From a virus, in the IMG/VR virus record IMGVR_UViG_3300030329_003696, positions 1 to 64,000 of that record: a stretch of DNA of 64,000 nucleotides. The stretch is one strand, 5' to 3'. Positions 54,093 through 62,355 of the stretch are shown piece after piece. Numbering within the stretch: position 1 is the stretch's first letter; the number at the start of each line of letters is the position of its first letter. The notes under the pieces were generated by a model. It ran no database searches and had not been told where the DNA came from. It saw nothing but the letters and a program-made list of their open reading frames with translations. The position numbers and the translations under genes are program-made.

Positions 54093-54758
54093 CTAAAAGT
54101 GTGGTAGTTCTGGAAATAGTTTATATCGTATATCTTCCCACACAGCACCAGTAATAATCATTGATGCCTCGTTGTCGGAAGGGTAGTGTACGCCCATAAG
54201 CATTCTAGCCATCCCAGCCATCTGAACCTTGTCAAAAAAGTGTTCTGAAAACTGTGGATATTTAGCTGCTAAGATGTAAGCACTCAAAGCGGCACCAGCC
54301 GTATGTCCGGATGGATAAGCTGGAGTTTGTGCGGTGTGAGAATCGAGCAAGTTGATGTCTATACCGTATTTCTCGGCAAGCTGATAAGGCCTTGGTCTGT
54401 TGTGTCTGTGTTTTAAATTGAGAATGATTGGTAGGATTATACTCCAAGACTTGTCAAATATTTCCTTGGGAAAAGTTATATTTAGCTTTCGTAGGGTCTT
54501 ATGAAACAAATCGTTGGGTTCTCGGTCTACCAGTTTAATTAAATCAACTTGAGAGTTACTTCTGTTTCTTGTCAGATTAGAAAGATACACAAGTTCTTTT
54601 TTGGTTGTCTCACTATTATTTTCTGGAGGGTCCGGAAGAATATCGTCCCAACCAATAGTAACCTTGTTAGACACCTTCCAAGTTCTTGTCTTGTCGGTGT
54701 ACTTCATGTTCTTAATTTGTTCGGATATAAATTTATCCGCACCGATTATATAGTTCAT
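54093..54758 (-). CDS. PAP2-family phosphatase (class A acid phosphatase/vanadium haloperoxidase-like)
   Basis: A 221-residue protein with all three PAP2 motifs: K-x6-RP (Lys116, Arg123, Pro124 in KHRHNRPRP), PSGH (149-152) and R-x5-H-x3-D (Arg185, His191, Asp195). Family members remove phosphate from lipids, nucleotides or other small molecules through a phospho-His intermediate. There is no signal peptide and only one or two helices that could approach a membrane, so it may be cytoplasmic, like other phage PAP2 proteins. It overlaps a small membrane protein gene upstream by four bases. Confidence 0.85.
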   Translation of the reverse strand: MNYIIGADKFISEQIKNMKYTDKTRTWKVSNKVTIGWDDILPDPPENNSETTKKELVYLSNLTRNRSNSQVDLIKLVDREPNDLFHKTLRKLNITFPKEIFDKSWSIILPIILNLKHRHNRPRPYQLAEKYGIDINLLDSHTAQTPAYPSGHTAGAALSAYILAAKYPQFSEHFFDKVQMAGMARMLMGVHYPSDNEASMIITGAVWEDIRYKLFPELPHF

Positions 54759-55039
54759 TGCTGTACCATCATATTCTTTGACCTGTTATGTTCGTCGCAT
54801 AGTGGACACATGTCCTGTTTACCAGCCGGATGTATTTCTCTGTCGTGATGTATCATTAAAATACCCTGAAGTATCTGTGTATCTCTAATCATCGAGTGTT
54901 CATTTATTTCTCTAAGTGCTGGATCGGGAGCCACAATAACGTTGGGCGTTCTTAGTTCCCTATACATGTAAGCACTAAAACCTAAGTTACATAAACTGAT
55001 TGCAAACAGCACGTATGCTGCACATCTAAAAAATTTCAT
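54755..55039 (-). CDS. Small single-pass membrane protein with a CPLC motif
   Basis: A 94-residue protein. Residues 5-27 (CAAYVLFAISLCNLGFSAYMY) form an N-terminal signal anchor or uncleaved signal; the rest is hydrophilic, contains a HHDREIHPAGK stretch and ends with Cys78-Pro-Leu-Cys81, perhaps a metal site together with neighbouring His. Nothing matches a known family. Coupled to the PAP2 gene (ATGA) and eleven bases from the DUF1501 gene upstream. It may tether or assist an envelope enzyme; spanin-like function is possible but there is no lipobox or partner. Confidence 0.5.
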   Translation of the reverse strand: MKFFRCAAYVLFAISLCNLGFSAYMYRELRTPNVIVAPDPALREINEHSMIRDTQILQGILMIHHDREIHPAGKQDMCPLCDEHNRSKNMMVQQ

Positions 55040-55050
55040 TTTGACACCTG

Positions 55051-56262
55051 CTAGGAAAATAGTTCGGAAATTACTTTTCCTGAATTAGCTATTTTCATAG
55101 GTCGCCCACTATTACTTGTGTAGGTGGTTTGTAGCGAAATGCCAAGAGCCTTACAAACTGAGGCCATAACATCTTGGGATGAATATGCCATTGACTCCAC
55201 TCGTGTGCCGTCTTCGTTAGTTTCACCAACGGCTATGCCGCCGTTCATGCCAGCACCGCCAACGACAACACTCCAGCTTCTCGCCCAGTGATCTCGTCCA
55301 GCGTTTTGATTGATACGTGGAGTCCTGCTAAATTCACCCATCCATATGATAGCTGTGTCCTCCAATAACCCTCTTTGCTCTAAGTCCTCTACTAACGCAC
55401 TCATGCCTTGATCTAGCATGGGTAGTTTCGTGTCTCTTAAGGTTGGGAAGATGTTCTGATGATTATCCCATCCACCTAAACCAACTTCTACAAATGGAAC
55501 TCCAACCTCTACTAAGCGTCTAGCCATCAAGCATCCTTTGCCAAAGCTGTTATCCCCATACCTGTCCCTTACAGATTGTGGTTCTTTTGCTACTTTGGTT
55601 GCGTCCATCTCTGTGCTTGTCAAGACGTTGAAGGTCTTTCTTAATATTTTCTGATGCTCCTTTGCCATACTTCCCCGATTAGTGTTGATAAAATTAGTTT
55701 CTATCATATCGAGAACTTGTGCTCTTTGATAAAATCTTTCATCTATCTTTATGTTGAGATTTCTAATGTTGCCATCACTATTGAGAACCAACGGAGAAAA
55801 CTCTGCACCTAAGAAGCCTGCCCCCATACTCCCACCATTTACAGATATAAACTGTGGAATCATAAGCTCTCTGTCTAATTGCTTAGAGATGACGGAGCCA
55901 TAACTTGGGTGAACCATACTTTGGCTTGGAACATATCCTGTGTGCATGTAGTATCTGCCACGCATATGATCTGCTTCTCTGGTACTCATGCTACGGATGA
56001 TTGCCATGTTGTGCATCTGCTTGGCCATTAATGGCATGTGCTCGCAGATTTCAACGTCGCCAGTCGTAGAGATTGGCTTAAAAGGCCCACCAGTAGCAGC
56101 TCCGGGTTTTAGATCCCAGATATCCATAGTAGATGGTCCACCGCCCATCCAAAGTAGGATGGCCGATTTACCGTTTTTCTTTAGCTGCTGCTCATTAGCT
56201 TTGAGCGTCGTGGTTAAGGTGGCAACTCCCGCTAGGGATGTTAGAAATTCTCTTCTTTTCAT
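55051..56262 (-). CDS. Tat-exported DUF1501 protein (alkaline phosphatase/sulfatase superfamily-like), copy 1
   Basis: A 403-residue protein starting at ATG 56262 (MKRREFLTSLAG); the frame is open to 56292 but the upstream extension has no ribosome site. The twin-arginine motif KRREFLT and following hydrophobic stretch indicate Tat export. DUF1501 landmarks: LLWMGGGPSTMDIWDLKPG near residue 45, GLGGWDNHQNIF in the second half, and MGEFSRTPRINQNAGRDHW, which supply the Asp/His/Glu metal ligands of the superfamily. The substrate of DUF1501 proteins is not established. Tat export implies folding and cofactor loading in the cytoplasm. It is one of three non-identical copies in this cassette. Confidence 0.88.
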   Translation of the reverse strand: MKRREFLTSLAGVATLTTTLKANEQQLKKNGKSAILLWMGGGPSTMDIWDLKPGAATGGPFKPISTTGDVEICEHMPLMAKQMHNMAIIRSMSTREADHMRGRYYMHTGYVPSQSMVHPSYGSVISKQLDRELMIPQFISVNGGSMGAGFLGAEFSPLVLNSDGNIRNLNIKIDERFYQRAQVLDMIETNFINTNRGSMAKEHQKILRKTFNVLTSTEMDATKVAKEPQSVRDRYGDNSFGKGCLMARRLVEVGVPFVEVGLGGWDNHQNIFPTLRDTKLPMLDQGMSALVEDLEQRGLLEDTAIIWMGEFSRTPRINQNAGRDHWARSWSVVVGGAGMNGGIAVGETNEDGTRVESMAYSSQDVMASVCKALGISLQTTYTSNSGRPMKIANSGKVISELFS

Positions 56263-56263
56263 A

Positions 56264-56641
56264 TTAAAACCTAAAGTGGAAGAACAGCCCACTGAATGGG
56301 GCGGGATAAACCGGCACGGGCTGTGGTTGAATAATGACGGGAGGTCCGTAATAGTGATGATGAATCATTGGCGGATATACCCTGTACTGATATGGATAAA
56401 CGTATGGCCTACCGATTATTATGCTTCCATGTCTATAGTTATGACTGGGTCTAACTTGGGGCTGCTGAGGCCTCTGCCAATCTTGTTTTCCAAAACCAGA
56501 AGGTCTTTGCGGTTGTGGCCTTGTAAAATCCCTAGGGACGCTCTTTACAGTCGGCGGTTTAATAACTTTACGCTCAGGCTGTTGTGCTTCAGCAGACAAC
56601 GGTATAAAAAACAAACATAACAGTGATGCTAAATATTTCAT
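56264..56641 (-). CDS. Secreted Pro/His/Tyr-rich protein
   Basis: A 125-residue protein; ATG 56641 overlaps the upstream stop in TAATG and opens a clear Sec signal peptide (MKYLASLLCLFFIPLSAEA, cleavage before Gln). The mature part is rich in Pro, Gln, Arg and, later, Tyr and His, with HHHYYGPP near residue 97, and no Cys. It looks like an extended surface or periplasmic polypeptide, possibly metal-binding through the His cluster. No family recognised. It is two bases from the DUF1501 gene downstream, so the two are probably co-expressed. Confidence 0.55.
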   Translation of the reverse strand: MKYLASLLCLFFIPLSAEAQQPERKVIKPPTVKSVPRDFTRPQPQRPSGFGKQDWQRPQQPQVRPSHNYRHGSIIIGRPYVYPYQYRVYPPMIHHHYYGPPVIIQPQPVPVYPAPFSGLFFHFRF

Positions 56642-56835
56642 TATGCAGCCTCGCAATCTGGGCATTCACAACCGTCTTGACACACACATTCTTGAGTTGG
56701 GCATGGGCATTCGTTTTCGCAGATATCACAAATCACGGGGTTCTCCTTTGTGAACATATTTTTAATTTCATCTTTGTTAATTAAGCAGATTGCGGCAACA
56801 ATAATAACCGCTAAAAAAGGTATTTTAAACTTCAT
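56641..56835 (-). CDS. Membrane-anchored Cys-rich mini-protein
   Basis: A 64-residue protein: residues 4-20 are a hydrophobic anchor, and residues 36-61 hold nine Cys (36, 39, 43, 45, 50, 52, 56, 58, 61) with Glu/Asp between, as in CDICENECPCPTQECVC. This is metallothionein-like in density but unlike any family I can name. It could bind metal for the DUF1501 enzymes next door, which need divalent metals if they follow their superfamily. That link is inference. The gene is coupled to the secreted protein downstream by TAATG. Confidence 0.55.
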   Translation of the reverse strand: MKFKIPFLAVIIVAAICLINKDEIKNMFTKENPVICDICENECPCPTQECVCQDGCECPDCEAA

Positions 56836-56845
56836 GGTATTTTCC

Positions 56846-58102
56846 TTAAATGAGAATGTCTGTTAGTATTTTGCCACCGTCTACAATTTCTATTGGGCGG
56901 TCACCGGGAGCCATAAGCTCTTTATCAGCGACAATACCAAGTCTGTTGTAAATAGTAGCTGCCCAGTCTTCTATATTAACTGGGTTTTGATCTGGTTCGC
57001 TCGCCGTAGCGTTGGAGGTTCCGTATGTCATCCCCCCTTTGATTCCACCGCCAGCCAAAACTGTACTGAATACTTTTGGCCAATGGTCTCTTCCTGCACG
57101 ATTGTTAATCTTTGGAGTTCTTCCAAATTCAGAAACCACACAAACCAAAGTAGAATCTAATAATCCACGTTGATCTAAATCTTCAATAAGGGTTGCAAAC
57201 CCTTGATCAAAAGCTGGTAGCTGACTTTTCATTCCGTTCGCTATGTTGTCATGCATATCCCATCCGCCATAGGTTAAAGTGACGAAGCGTGTACCAAATT
57301 CCACCAATCGTCGAGCGAGTAACATTCTAGCACCAGCGGTGTTTCTACCGTATTTGTCTCTGGTTGCCGCTGACTCCTTCTCAAGATCAAACGCATCTTT
57401 TGCGTTCTGGTCTCCTATTAGGCTATAGGCACGGTCATAAAAAGAATTGACAGCCGAGACGGAGTCGGCGTTTTGTTTTTTATTGAAGTCGGTATTTACT
57501 ATGTCTAGCACACGCCGCCTTCTGGAAAATCTCTCGTCTGGAACTGGAACTTTTAAGTCTCTAACCTCGAAGCCCTCGCTTGCCGGATCAGACCCTAAAC
57601 CAAACCCAGAATATGAGCTACTTAGATATCCAGTACCTGCATATTCATTGGGTTGGTTTGGTATGCAGACATATGGAGGAAGGTTTTTGCGTGGGCCAAA
57701 TTCATGTGCAACCACTGAACCCATAGATGGGTATTGAAGGGCTGGGCTAGGTCTATAGCCAGTAAACATATTGTGTGTCCCACGTTCATGAGCAGCCTCC
57801 CCGTGTGTAATACTGCGGATAATTGCAATCTTGTCTGCTACCTTGGCTGTTTTGCCCAATAGTTCTCCAAGGCGTATGCCCGCAACGTTGGTACTAATAC
57901 TACCAAGTGGTCCTCGGTATTCTAACGGGGCGAATGGCTTAGGATCAAATGTCTCCTGATGAGCCATTCCACCCGGAAGATAAATGAAAATAATACTTTT
58001 AGCTGGCCCTTCTTTACTATCGTAGTGTTTTTGATCTGCTCTAGCGAGAGACGCACCTAAAGTACCTAAAACGCCAGCCTTTAAAAAATATCTTCTTTTC
58101 AT
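56846..58102 (-). CDS. Tat-exported DUF1501 protein, copy 2
   Basis: A 418-residue protein counted from the third of three consecutive ATG codons (58108, 58105, 58102); the AAGGAA site is best spaced for the last. MKRRYFLKAGVLGTLGASL has a canonical Tat motif. DUF1501 landmarks: IFIYLPGGMAHQETFDPKP, LTYGGWDMHDNI, and SEFGRTPKINNRAGRDHWPK, with all expected metal-binding residues. The family lies in the alkaline phosphatase/sulfatase superfamily, but no DUF1501 substrate is known. It starts 13 bases after the small membrane protein gene at 58116-58256. Confidence 0.88.
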   Translation of the reverse strand: MKRRYFLKAGVLGTLGASLARADQKHYDSKEGPAKSIIFIYLPGGMAHQETFDPKPFAPLEYRGPLGSISTNVAGIRLGELLGKTAKVADKIAIIRSITHGEAAHERGTHNMFTGYRPSPALQYPSMGSVVAHEFGPRKNLPPYVCIPNQPNEYAGTGYLSSSYSGFGLGSDPASEGFEVRDLKVPVPDERFSRRRRVLDIVNTDFNKKQNADSVSAVNSFYDRAYSLIGDQNAKDAFDLEKESAATRDKYGRNTAGARMLLARRLVEFGTRFVTLTYGGWDMHDNIANGMKSQLPAFDQGFATLIEDLDQRGLLDSTLVCVVSEFGRTPKINNRAGRDHWPKVFSTVLAGGGIKGGMTYGTSNATASEPDQNPVNIEDWAATIYNRLGIVADKELMAPGDRPIEIVDGGKILTDILI

Positions 58103-58115
58103 CATCATTTCCTTG

Positions 58116-58256
58116 TTAGAATAAAAACCTTGACCACCAACCTTGGGATGCTCCCAAGAAGTACACTCCTACTAGAGCACCACCGATGAGGGCGGCACGT
58201 CTAATCAATCGGTGCTTTCTAATAAAGCTAGCGATAGGACCGTTAAACAGGGGCAT
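58116..58256 (-). CDS. Small membrane protein, 46 residues
   Basis: A small gene with a strong ribosome binding site (TGGAGGTAACT before the ATG at 58256). The product starts MPLFNGPIASFIRKHRLIRR, then has a hydrophobic helix AALIGGALVGVYFLGASQG and ends GWWSRFLF. The basic segment before the helix and the aromatic end suggest one membrane pass with the N-terminus inside. It sits between two DUF1501 genes. Function unknown; it may belong to the same envelope cassette. Confidence 0.6.
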   Translation of the reverse strand: MPLFNGPIASFIRKHRLIRRAALIGGALVGVYFLGASQGWWSRFLF

Positions 58257-58272
58257 AGTTACCTCCATTAGG

Positions 58273-59532
58273 TTAAAGAATTACTTTTGCTTCACCCTCC
58301 AACAAATATCTGGGACGACCAGACATGTCAGTACGTTGAATCGCTCCATCAATTCCAAAATGGTCAAACAGCGTTGCTTGTAGATCGAGTGGTCCCACTG
58401 GGTTTTCTATGGGGCTATACGACCTGTCTGCTTCACCAATCGTTCTTCCTGATTGATAATTACCACCAGCCATCATCATTGGTGTAATTGCAGGCCAATG
58501 GTCTCTACCAGAGTTAGCATTGATTTTGGTTCTACCAAACTCTCCGGTAACTACCAGTAAAACTTTCTCATTTAAGCCTCTATCCCAAACATCTTGTAAA
58601 AATCCTGCAATCGCTTTGTCGATGGGGGGAACTCTTCCCTTCAATGACTTAGAAATATTACTATGCATGTCCCATCCACCATAGTGCAGGGTGATGAACT
58701 TGGTTCCATACTCAACTAATCTTCTTGCTAATATCATTTGTTCACCAATGTCGTTGGCCTTTTCAGAACCGTACAGAGCTTTTGTCGTTTCTGATTCTTG
58801 ATCTGTAGCAAACGCATCTTTAGCAGAACCAAGAATCACGTCATAGGCTTGCCCCTTATAGAAACCAACTGAATCAGCACTCTTCCCCTGAATACTTTTT
58901 GATGCTGAACCAAGTGCTCCCAATAGATCCTTTCTAGTGTTGAATCTGTTAATCTCAATCCGTGGTTTAAGATTATCCTTATTGGATGGGTCAAATGGTT
59001 TGTATGCACCACCAAGCCAAGCTCCCTCATCCCCCTCGATTTTGCCTTGCTTCACATAAGAAGGCACTCCATTTCGAGGGTGGTTGGTTCCATACACTGA
59101 AGATATCAGCGAACCAAAAGAGGGGTATTTAGCAGTGGAGGTGGTTGTTCTTTCTGGATTATAATGCCCAGTCATCATAAAGTGGGTACCCTGTCTATGT
59201 GAGGAATCTTTATGACTAAACGAATTAACCACGTTTAACTTAGCTGTGTGTTTAGAAAGCTCGTACCAGTCCTGACCTAAAGTAATGTTAGTACTGGAGT
59301 CATGCGTAGCACCGTTTACTGGTCGCCACTCTGTGGGTACCGTGTCCTTTGGTGCGTGAAAAGTTTCAAACTGCGTAGGACCGCCACCAAGCCACACCCA
59401 GACAACAGCTTTGTCATTCAGGCTCTGTGCATTAGCGGCAAAGACTTCATCAGAGAAGCCTGCCATTGTCATCCCCGCTCCTATAGATCCAACCCTAAGA
59501 AAATCCCTTCGATTAAAGATAAAATCGAGCAT
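58273..59532 (-). CDS. Tat-exported DUF1501 protein, copy 3
   Basis: A 419-residue protein, MLDFIFNRRDFLRVGSIGAG, with a Tat motif (NRRDFLR) set eight residues from the start, and a predicted cleavage after VFAANA. DUF1501 landmarks: VVWVWLGGGPTQFETFHAP, LHYGGWDMHSNI, and TGEFGRTKINANSGRDHWPA; here the Pro that normally follows GRT is missing, a small change beside a metal site. The sequence differs clearly from copies 1 and 2, so the trio is not a recent duplication. It is 20 bases from the nuclease gene upstream, continuing the - strand operon. Confidence 0.88.
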   Translation of the reverse strand: MLDFIFNRRDFLRVGSIGAGMTMAGFSDEVFAANAQSLNDKAVVWVWLGGGPTQFETFHAPKDTVPTEWRPVNGATHDSSTNITLGQDWYELSKHTAKLNVVNSFSHKDSSHRQGTHFMMTGHYNPERTTTSTAKYPSFGSLISSVYGTNHPRNGVPSYVKQGKIEGDEGAWLGGAYKPFDPSNKDNLKPRIEINRFNTRKDLLGALGSASKSIQGKSADSVGFYKGQAYDVILGSAKDAFATDQESETTKALYGSEKANDIGEQMILARRLVEYGTKFITLHYGGWDMHSNISKSLKGRVPPIDKAIAGFLQDVWDRGLNEKVLLVVTGEFGRTKINANSGRDHWPAITPMMMAGGNYQSGRTIGEADRSYSPIENPVGPLDLQATLFDHFGIDGAIQRTDMSGRPRYLLEGEAKVIL

Positions 59533-59552
59533 TTTAGTCTCCCTTTTTCTAA

Positions 59553-60590
59553 CTACCCCGGAGCTTCATAGAAGCCTATGTTAAAGCCCGGACGAGTACA
59601 TTCGTTTACTGTTTTTTCCATACCATGTTTTTTAAGGTGCTTCTCTATATATATACACATTTTTTCGTCTGTACCCTCCCAATTGTTTTTGCAAAAATGA
59701 CAAAGGTATTTGCATTTCCAGTGACTTCTCGTAGGATCTAGGGGTTTAGGGTTAACATTATGTCTTATTTCTTCTACTCTATTCTTTAGCATCTCTAAAA
59801 ATCTAGCTTCGTCGCTTTTATCAAACATTAAAGAAAACGGTTTTGGATCTGGTTCTCCTTCTGCGTCCTTGTAGAAAAAAATACTCATAATTCTATTTGG
59901 ATACTCTGGATAGAGCTTAGATATGGCGTAGAAATAGAGGAGAAGCTGGGCGTCATTCTCAAGTTTTTTATAGTCCTTAACCTCACCCGTGGCCCAGTCC
60001 ATACGACGACCTGATTTCCAGTCAATAACCTCTATCGTATCCTCATTGAGTAGTGTTACGAGGTCGATTGTTCCCTTGATTGCTAACTGCCCCTGAACCT
60101 TCTCTCCATCTATTTCGTATTCAAACTTTGCCCAATCTTCTTCAATCGGGATGTCAAAATGAGGCTCAGGGTGGTGGATATTTCTTTTTCTGGGGTCAAA
60201 CATTCCGTCACTATGCGTAAGGAATGTCCATACCGTTTGAGCCACCTCTTTTCTTTCCTTTGGATAGAATTTATGTTTAGAGTTTTTTGCGTAACAGTCT
60301 ATGGATATCTCTATAAGATCGTTCACAAAGTCGTCTGTATATAACTCGTCCTTCTTAATCCTGATTTTGCCAGCAGCATCATCTTCTACAACCAAATACT
60401 TTCTTCTAGGGTTGTCTTGTTGGAACTTCTTGAGTCCAGCTAGGATCTCCATAGCTTTATGGGCCATAGTCCCCATATCTGCCTTTTTACCGCTATCAGA
60501 TTGGTGCCCAAGAACATAGGTAATAAAGTACTGCATTTGGCAATACGCATAATTATTATAGCTGGAACTTCTCACATACGTGACTAACAT
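59553..60590 (-). CDS. PD-(D/E)XK nuclease of the RecB/Cas4 type, probable Fe-S enzyme
   Basis: A 345-residue protein. The N-terminal SSSYNNYAYCQMQYF (Cys17) and GTMAHKAMEIL (His44) are typical of RecB-family nucleases; KGTIDLVTLLNEDTIEVIDWKSG gives Asp176 and Asp190-x-Lys192 of the active site. Cys293, Cys297, Cys300 and Cys312, with Cys17, suggest a 4Fe-4S cluster as in AddB and Cas4. Phage versions act in replication-linked recombination or host DNA breakdown. It is located with the primase and dNMP kinase, and an annealing protein is encoded further along, so recombination is the better guess. Confidence 0.8.
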   Translation of the reverse strand: MLVTYVRSSSYNNYAYCQMQYFITYVLGHQSDSGKKADMGTMAHKAMEILAGLKKFQQDNPRRKYLVVEDDAAGKIRIKKDELYTDDFVNDLIEISIDCYAKNSKHKFYPKERKEVAQTVWTFLTHSDGMFDPRKRNIHHPEPHFDIPIEEDWAKFEYEIDGEKVQGQLAIKGTIDLVTLLNEDTIEVIDWKSGRRMDWATGEVKDYKKLENDAQLLLYFYAISKLYPEYPNRIMSIFFYKDAEGEPDPKPFSLMFDKSDEARFLEMLKNRVEEIRHNVNPKPLDPTRSHWKCKYLCHFCKNNWEGTDEKMCIYIEKHLKKHGMEKTVNECTRPGFNIGFYEAPG

Positions 60591-60592
60591 AC

Positions 60593-61321
60593 TTACTCCT
60601 TAAGGGATTGGTAGAAATGTTTAACCTTCACCATTAAGGAATCAATGCTATTATCTTGGTTATCTATATAGTCTGTGAAGGGATAATCGTCTAAAGCTAC
60701 TTCGCTAGAGTGATTATCTTCAATTGTTTGTCTTGTTAAGCGAATTAGAGTGCCGCCAGCTTTTTCGATAGCCTTGGCTTCGTTGGGAAATCTCACGTCA
60801 GCAATAATCGCTAATTCTGATTGTTCTTGCTGTATTTTCTTGATGCAAGAACTGACCCAAATCGGTTCGTACATTTTACGCATAACGTCTGTACCAAAAA
60901 ACTGCATAAATTCACGAGCCGTCATCGGCCCTCTTTTGTTCGGATTGTTTAATATTTCCAAACAAGGCATATTTTCCCAGAGTAGATGCGACTGATGTTG
61001 ATTCTTTTGTTCGTCAGTTCCCCACACACACTCATGCGGAATGTTAAACAGTTTTACACATATCCACTTGAGATAATCTGCGAAGCTATATAGTTTTACG
61101 AAGGGCCACATGTTCCCCTCTGCGTATTGTGAAAAGGCTTCATCATTTCTAGTAATGTCAAACTCTCCCCAAGACCCCTCGGTGAGAATGAGAAGCTCAC
61201 CCTTCTTGCCAATCTTCCACCCCTCGACATTATTTAACCGTTCAAGCACAATACCATGTAAAATATTTGCTGTGGTGTTTTTACCCGCCTGCTTTCTTCC
61301 TGATATGCCTAGTATTCTCAT
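60593..61321 (-). CDS. Deoxynucleoside monophosphate kinase
   Basis: A 242-residue P-loop kinase: ILGISGRKQAGKNTTANIL (3-21) is the Walker A loop, and the later FMQFFGTDVMRK, IIADVRFPNEAKAI and GGTLIRLTR match the phage dNMP kinase family (as T4 gp1). It phosphorylates dNMPs to feed phage DNA synthesis. It overlaps the primase stop by one base (TAATG). The order helicase, GMP reductase, primase, kinase is consistent with a nucleotide/replication module. Confidence 0.85.
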   Translation of the reverse strand: MRILGISGRKQAGKNTTANILHGIVLERLNNVEGWKIGKKGELLILTEGSWGEFDITRNDEAFSQYAEGNMWPFVKLYSFADYLKWICVKLFNIPHECVWGTDEQKNQHQSHLLWENMPCLEILNNPNKRGPMTAREFMQFFGTDVMRKMYEPIWVSSCIKKIQQEQSELAIIADVRFPNEAKAIEKAGGTLIRLTRQTIEDNHSSEVALDDYPFTDYIDNQDNSIDSLMVKVKHFYQSLKE

Positions 61322-62355
61322 TAATAAAGTCCTCGTAGATTTATTAGTATTTCATTCTTTATCTTGTTGACACTCGTGTCACCCAAGTCTTTACCGTATG
61401 TCGCTGGAAAGACTAGACTAAAGAGCCTTCCCAGTTCCCTATTTATTTTTATTTTCGACTCTCTGCCAGCCTGATCGTTGTCTGTTAATACAACCAAGGT
61501 CGTTACACCACTTTTTAGTAGTAACTCTTTTTGTCTAATAGAAACATCTTTACCAAATAGCCCAACAACATTGTTTACTCCAGCCTCGTAGAGTCTCCAT
61601 ACATCCCCCTGCCCCTCAACCAAAAAGAGGCAGTGTTTGTTTCTGGCTGTATCTATTGCATTATCATAATTATAAAGATAGTCTGTTTTTTTTATACCTT
61701 CTGAAAATAGATACTTCGGTTGAAGCCAGTCTTTTGTAGACCTAGCTATGTATCCAATCTTTTTACCGTTGTTCTTTATTGGAATAATTGATCTATGTCT
61801 CATGGCACAGCTATTGTCTTGACAATCTTCTACACCAAAATACCTCAGTGTTTTGCTCTTGAAGTTTCTACTTTCAAAATACGGAGAACTACCAATAGTA
61901 TGTACGTCTAGACAAGATGCGGTTGGTTTAGTAACCGGATCTGATTTCTTAAAAGTTCTCACTAGGTCTGAAAAAAAGTCTTCAGTGCGTTCACCCTTTT
62001 CTTTGTACTCTGTTTTAGCATTGCTTACATTGTATATATTACATATCAACCTTAAAGCGTCTGAAAACTGGTGCGGCTCATCTCTGGAATAAAGTACACC
62101 TCTAACAAAAGCGAAAATGTCCGTCCCAAATTCTTCATGACACCCACGAGTCCAGCATCTCCACACTTGCTTATCCAGCGATATGGACAATGCGTTTGGG
62201 TTATCACTTCCCTCGTGAATGGGACAGCTCATAAATATATTATCCGAATCTTGGGCATATTCCAAATCAAAATGCCCAAGAAGTAAATCTATATCGTTAA
62301 AAACGATGGTTTTCACTTTGTTAAGATCAAGCGTTTGGGTTTTTTGAAAACTCAT
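61321..62355 (-). CDS. DnaG-like primase
   Basis: A 344-residue protein. The CHC2-type zinc finger is Cys44, His47, Cys67 and Cys72 (MSCPIHEGSDNPN ... WRCWTRGC). The Toprim domain has LVEGQGD (Glu247) and VVLTDNDQAGR (Asp292, Asp294). A linker with MRHRSIIPI and GYIARSTKDW matches the RNA polymerase basic region of DnaG-type enzymes. It is shorter than bacterial DnaG (about 580 residues) and has no C-terminal helicase-binding domain, as in small phage primases. It overlaps a small membrane protein gene by 29 bases. Confidence 0.88.
   Translation of the reverse strand: MSFQKTQTLDLNKVKTIVFNDIDLLLGHFDLEYAQDSDNIFMSCPIHEGSDNPNALSISLDKQVWRCWTRGCHEEFGTDIFAFVRGVLYSRDEPHQFSDALRLICNIYNVSNAKTEYKEKGERTEDFFSDLVRTFKKSDPVTKPTASCLDVHTIGSSPYFESRNFKSKTLRYFGVEDCQDNSCAMRHRSIIPIKNNGKKIGYIARSTKDWLQPKYLFSEGIKKTDYLYNYDNAIDTARNKHCLFLVEGQGDVWRLYEAGVNNVVGLFGKDVSIRQKELLLKSGVTTLVVLTDNDQAGRESKIKINRELGRLFSLVFPATYGKDLGDTSVNKIKNEILINLRGLY

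Noticed and set aside
55988-56620. 210-codon + strand frame opposite the DUF1501 and signal-peptide genes
   Set aside because: It is antisense to three well-supported genes, has no ribosome site and low-complexity composition typical of a shadow frame.
54093-59552. Host-derived contamination or chimeric assembly for the DUF1501 cassette
   Set aside because: Genes on both sides are on the same strand, with the same very short spacings and overlaps, and phage-like genes (nuclease, SFRARHNC protein) directly flank it. It cannot be fully excluded without read data.
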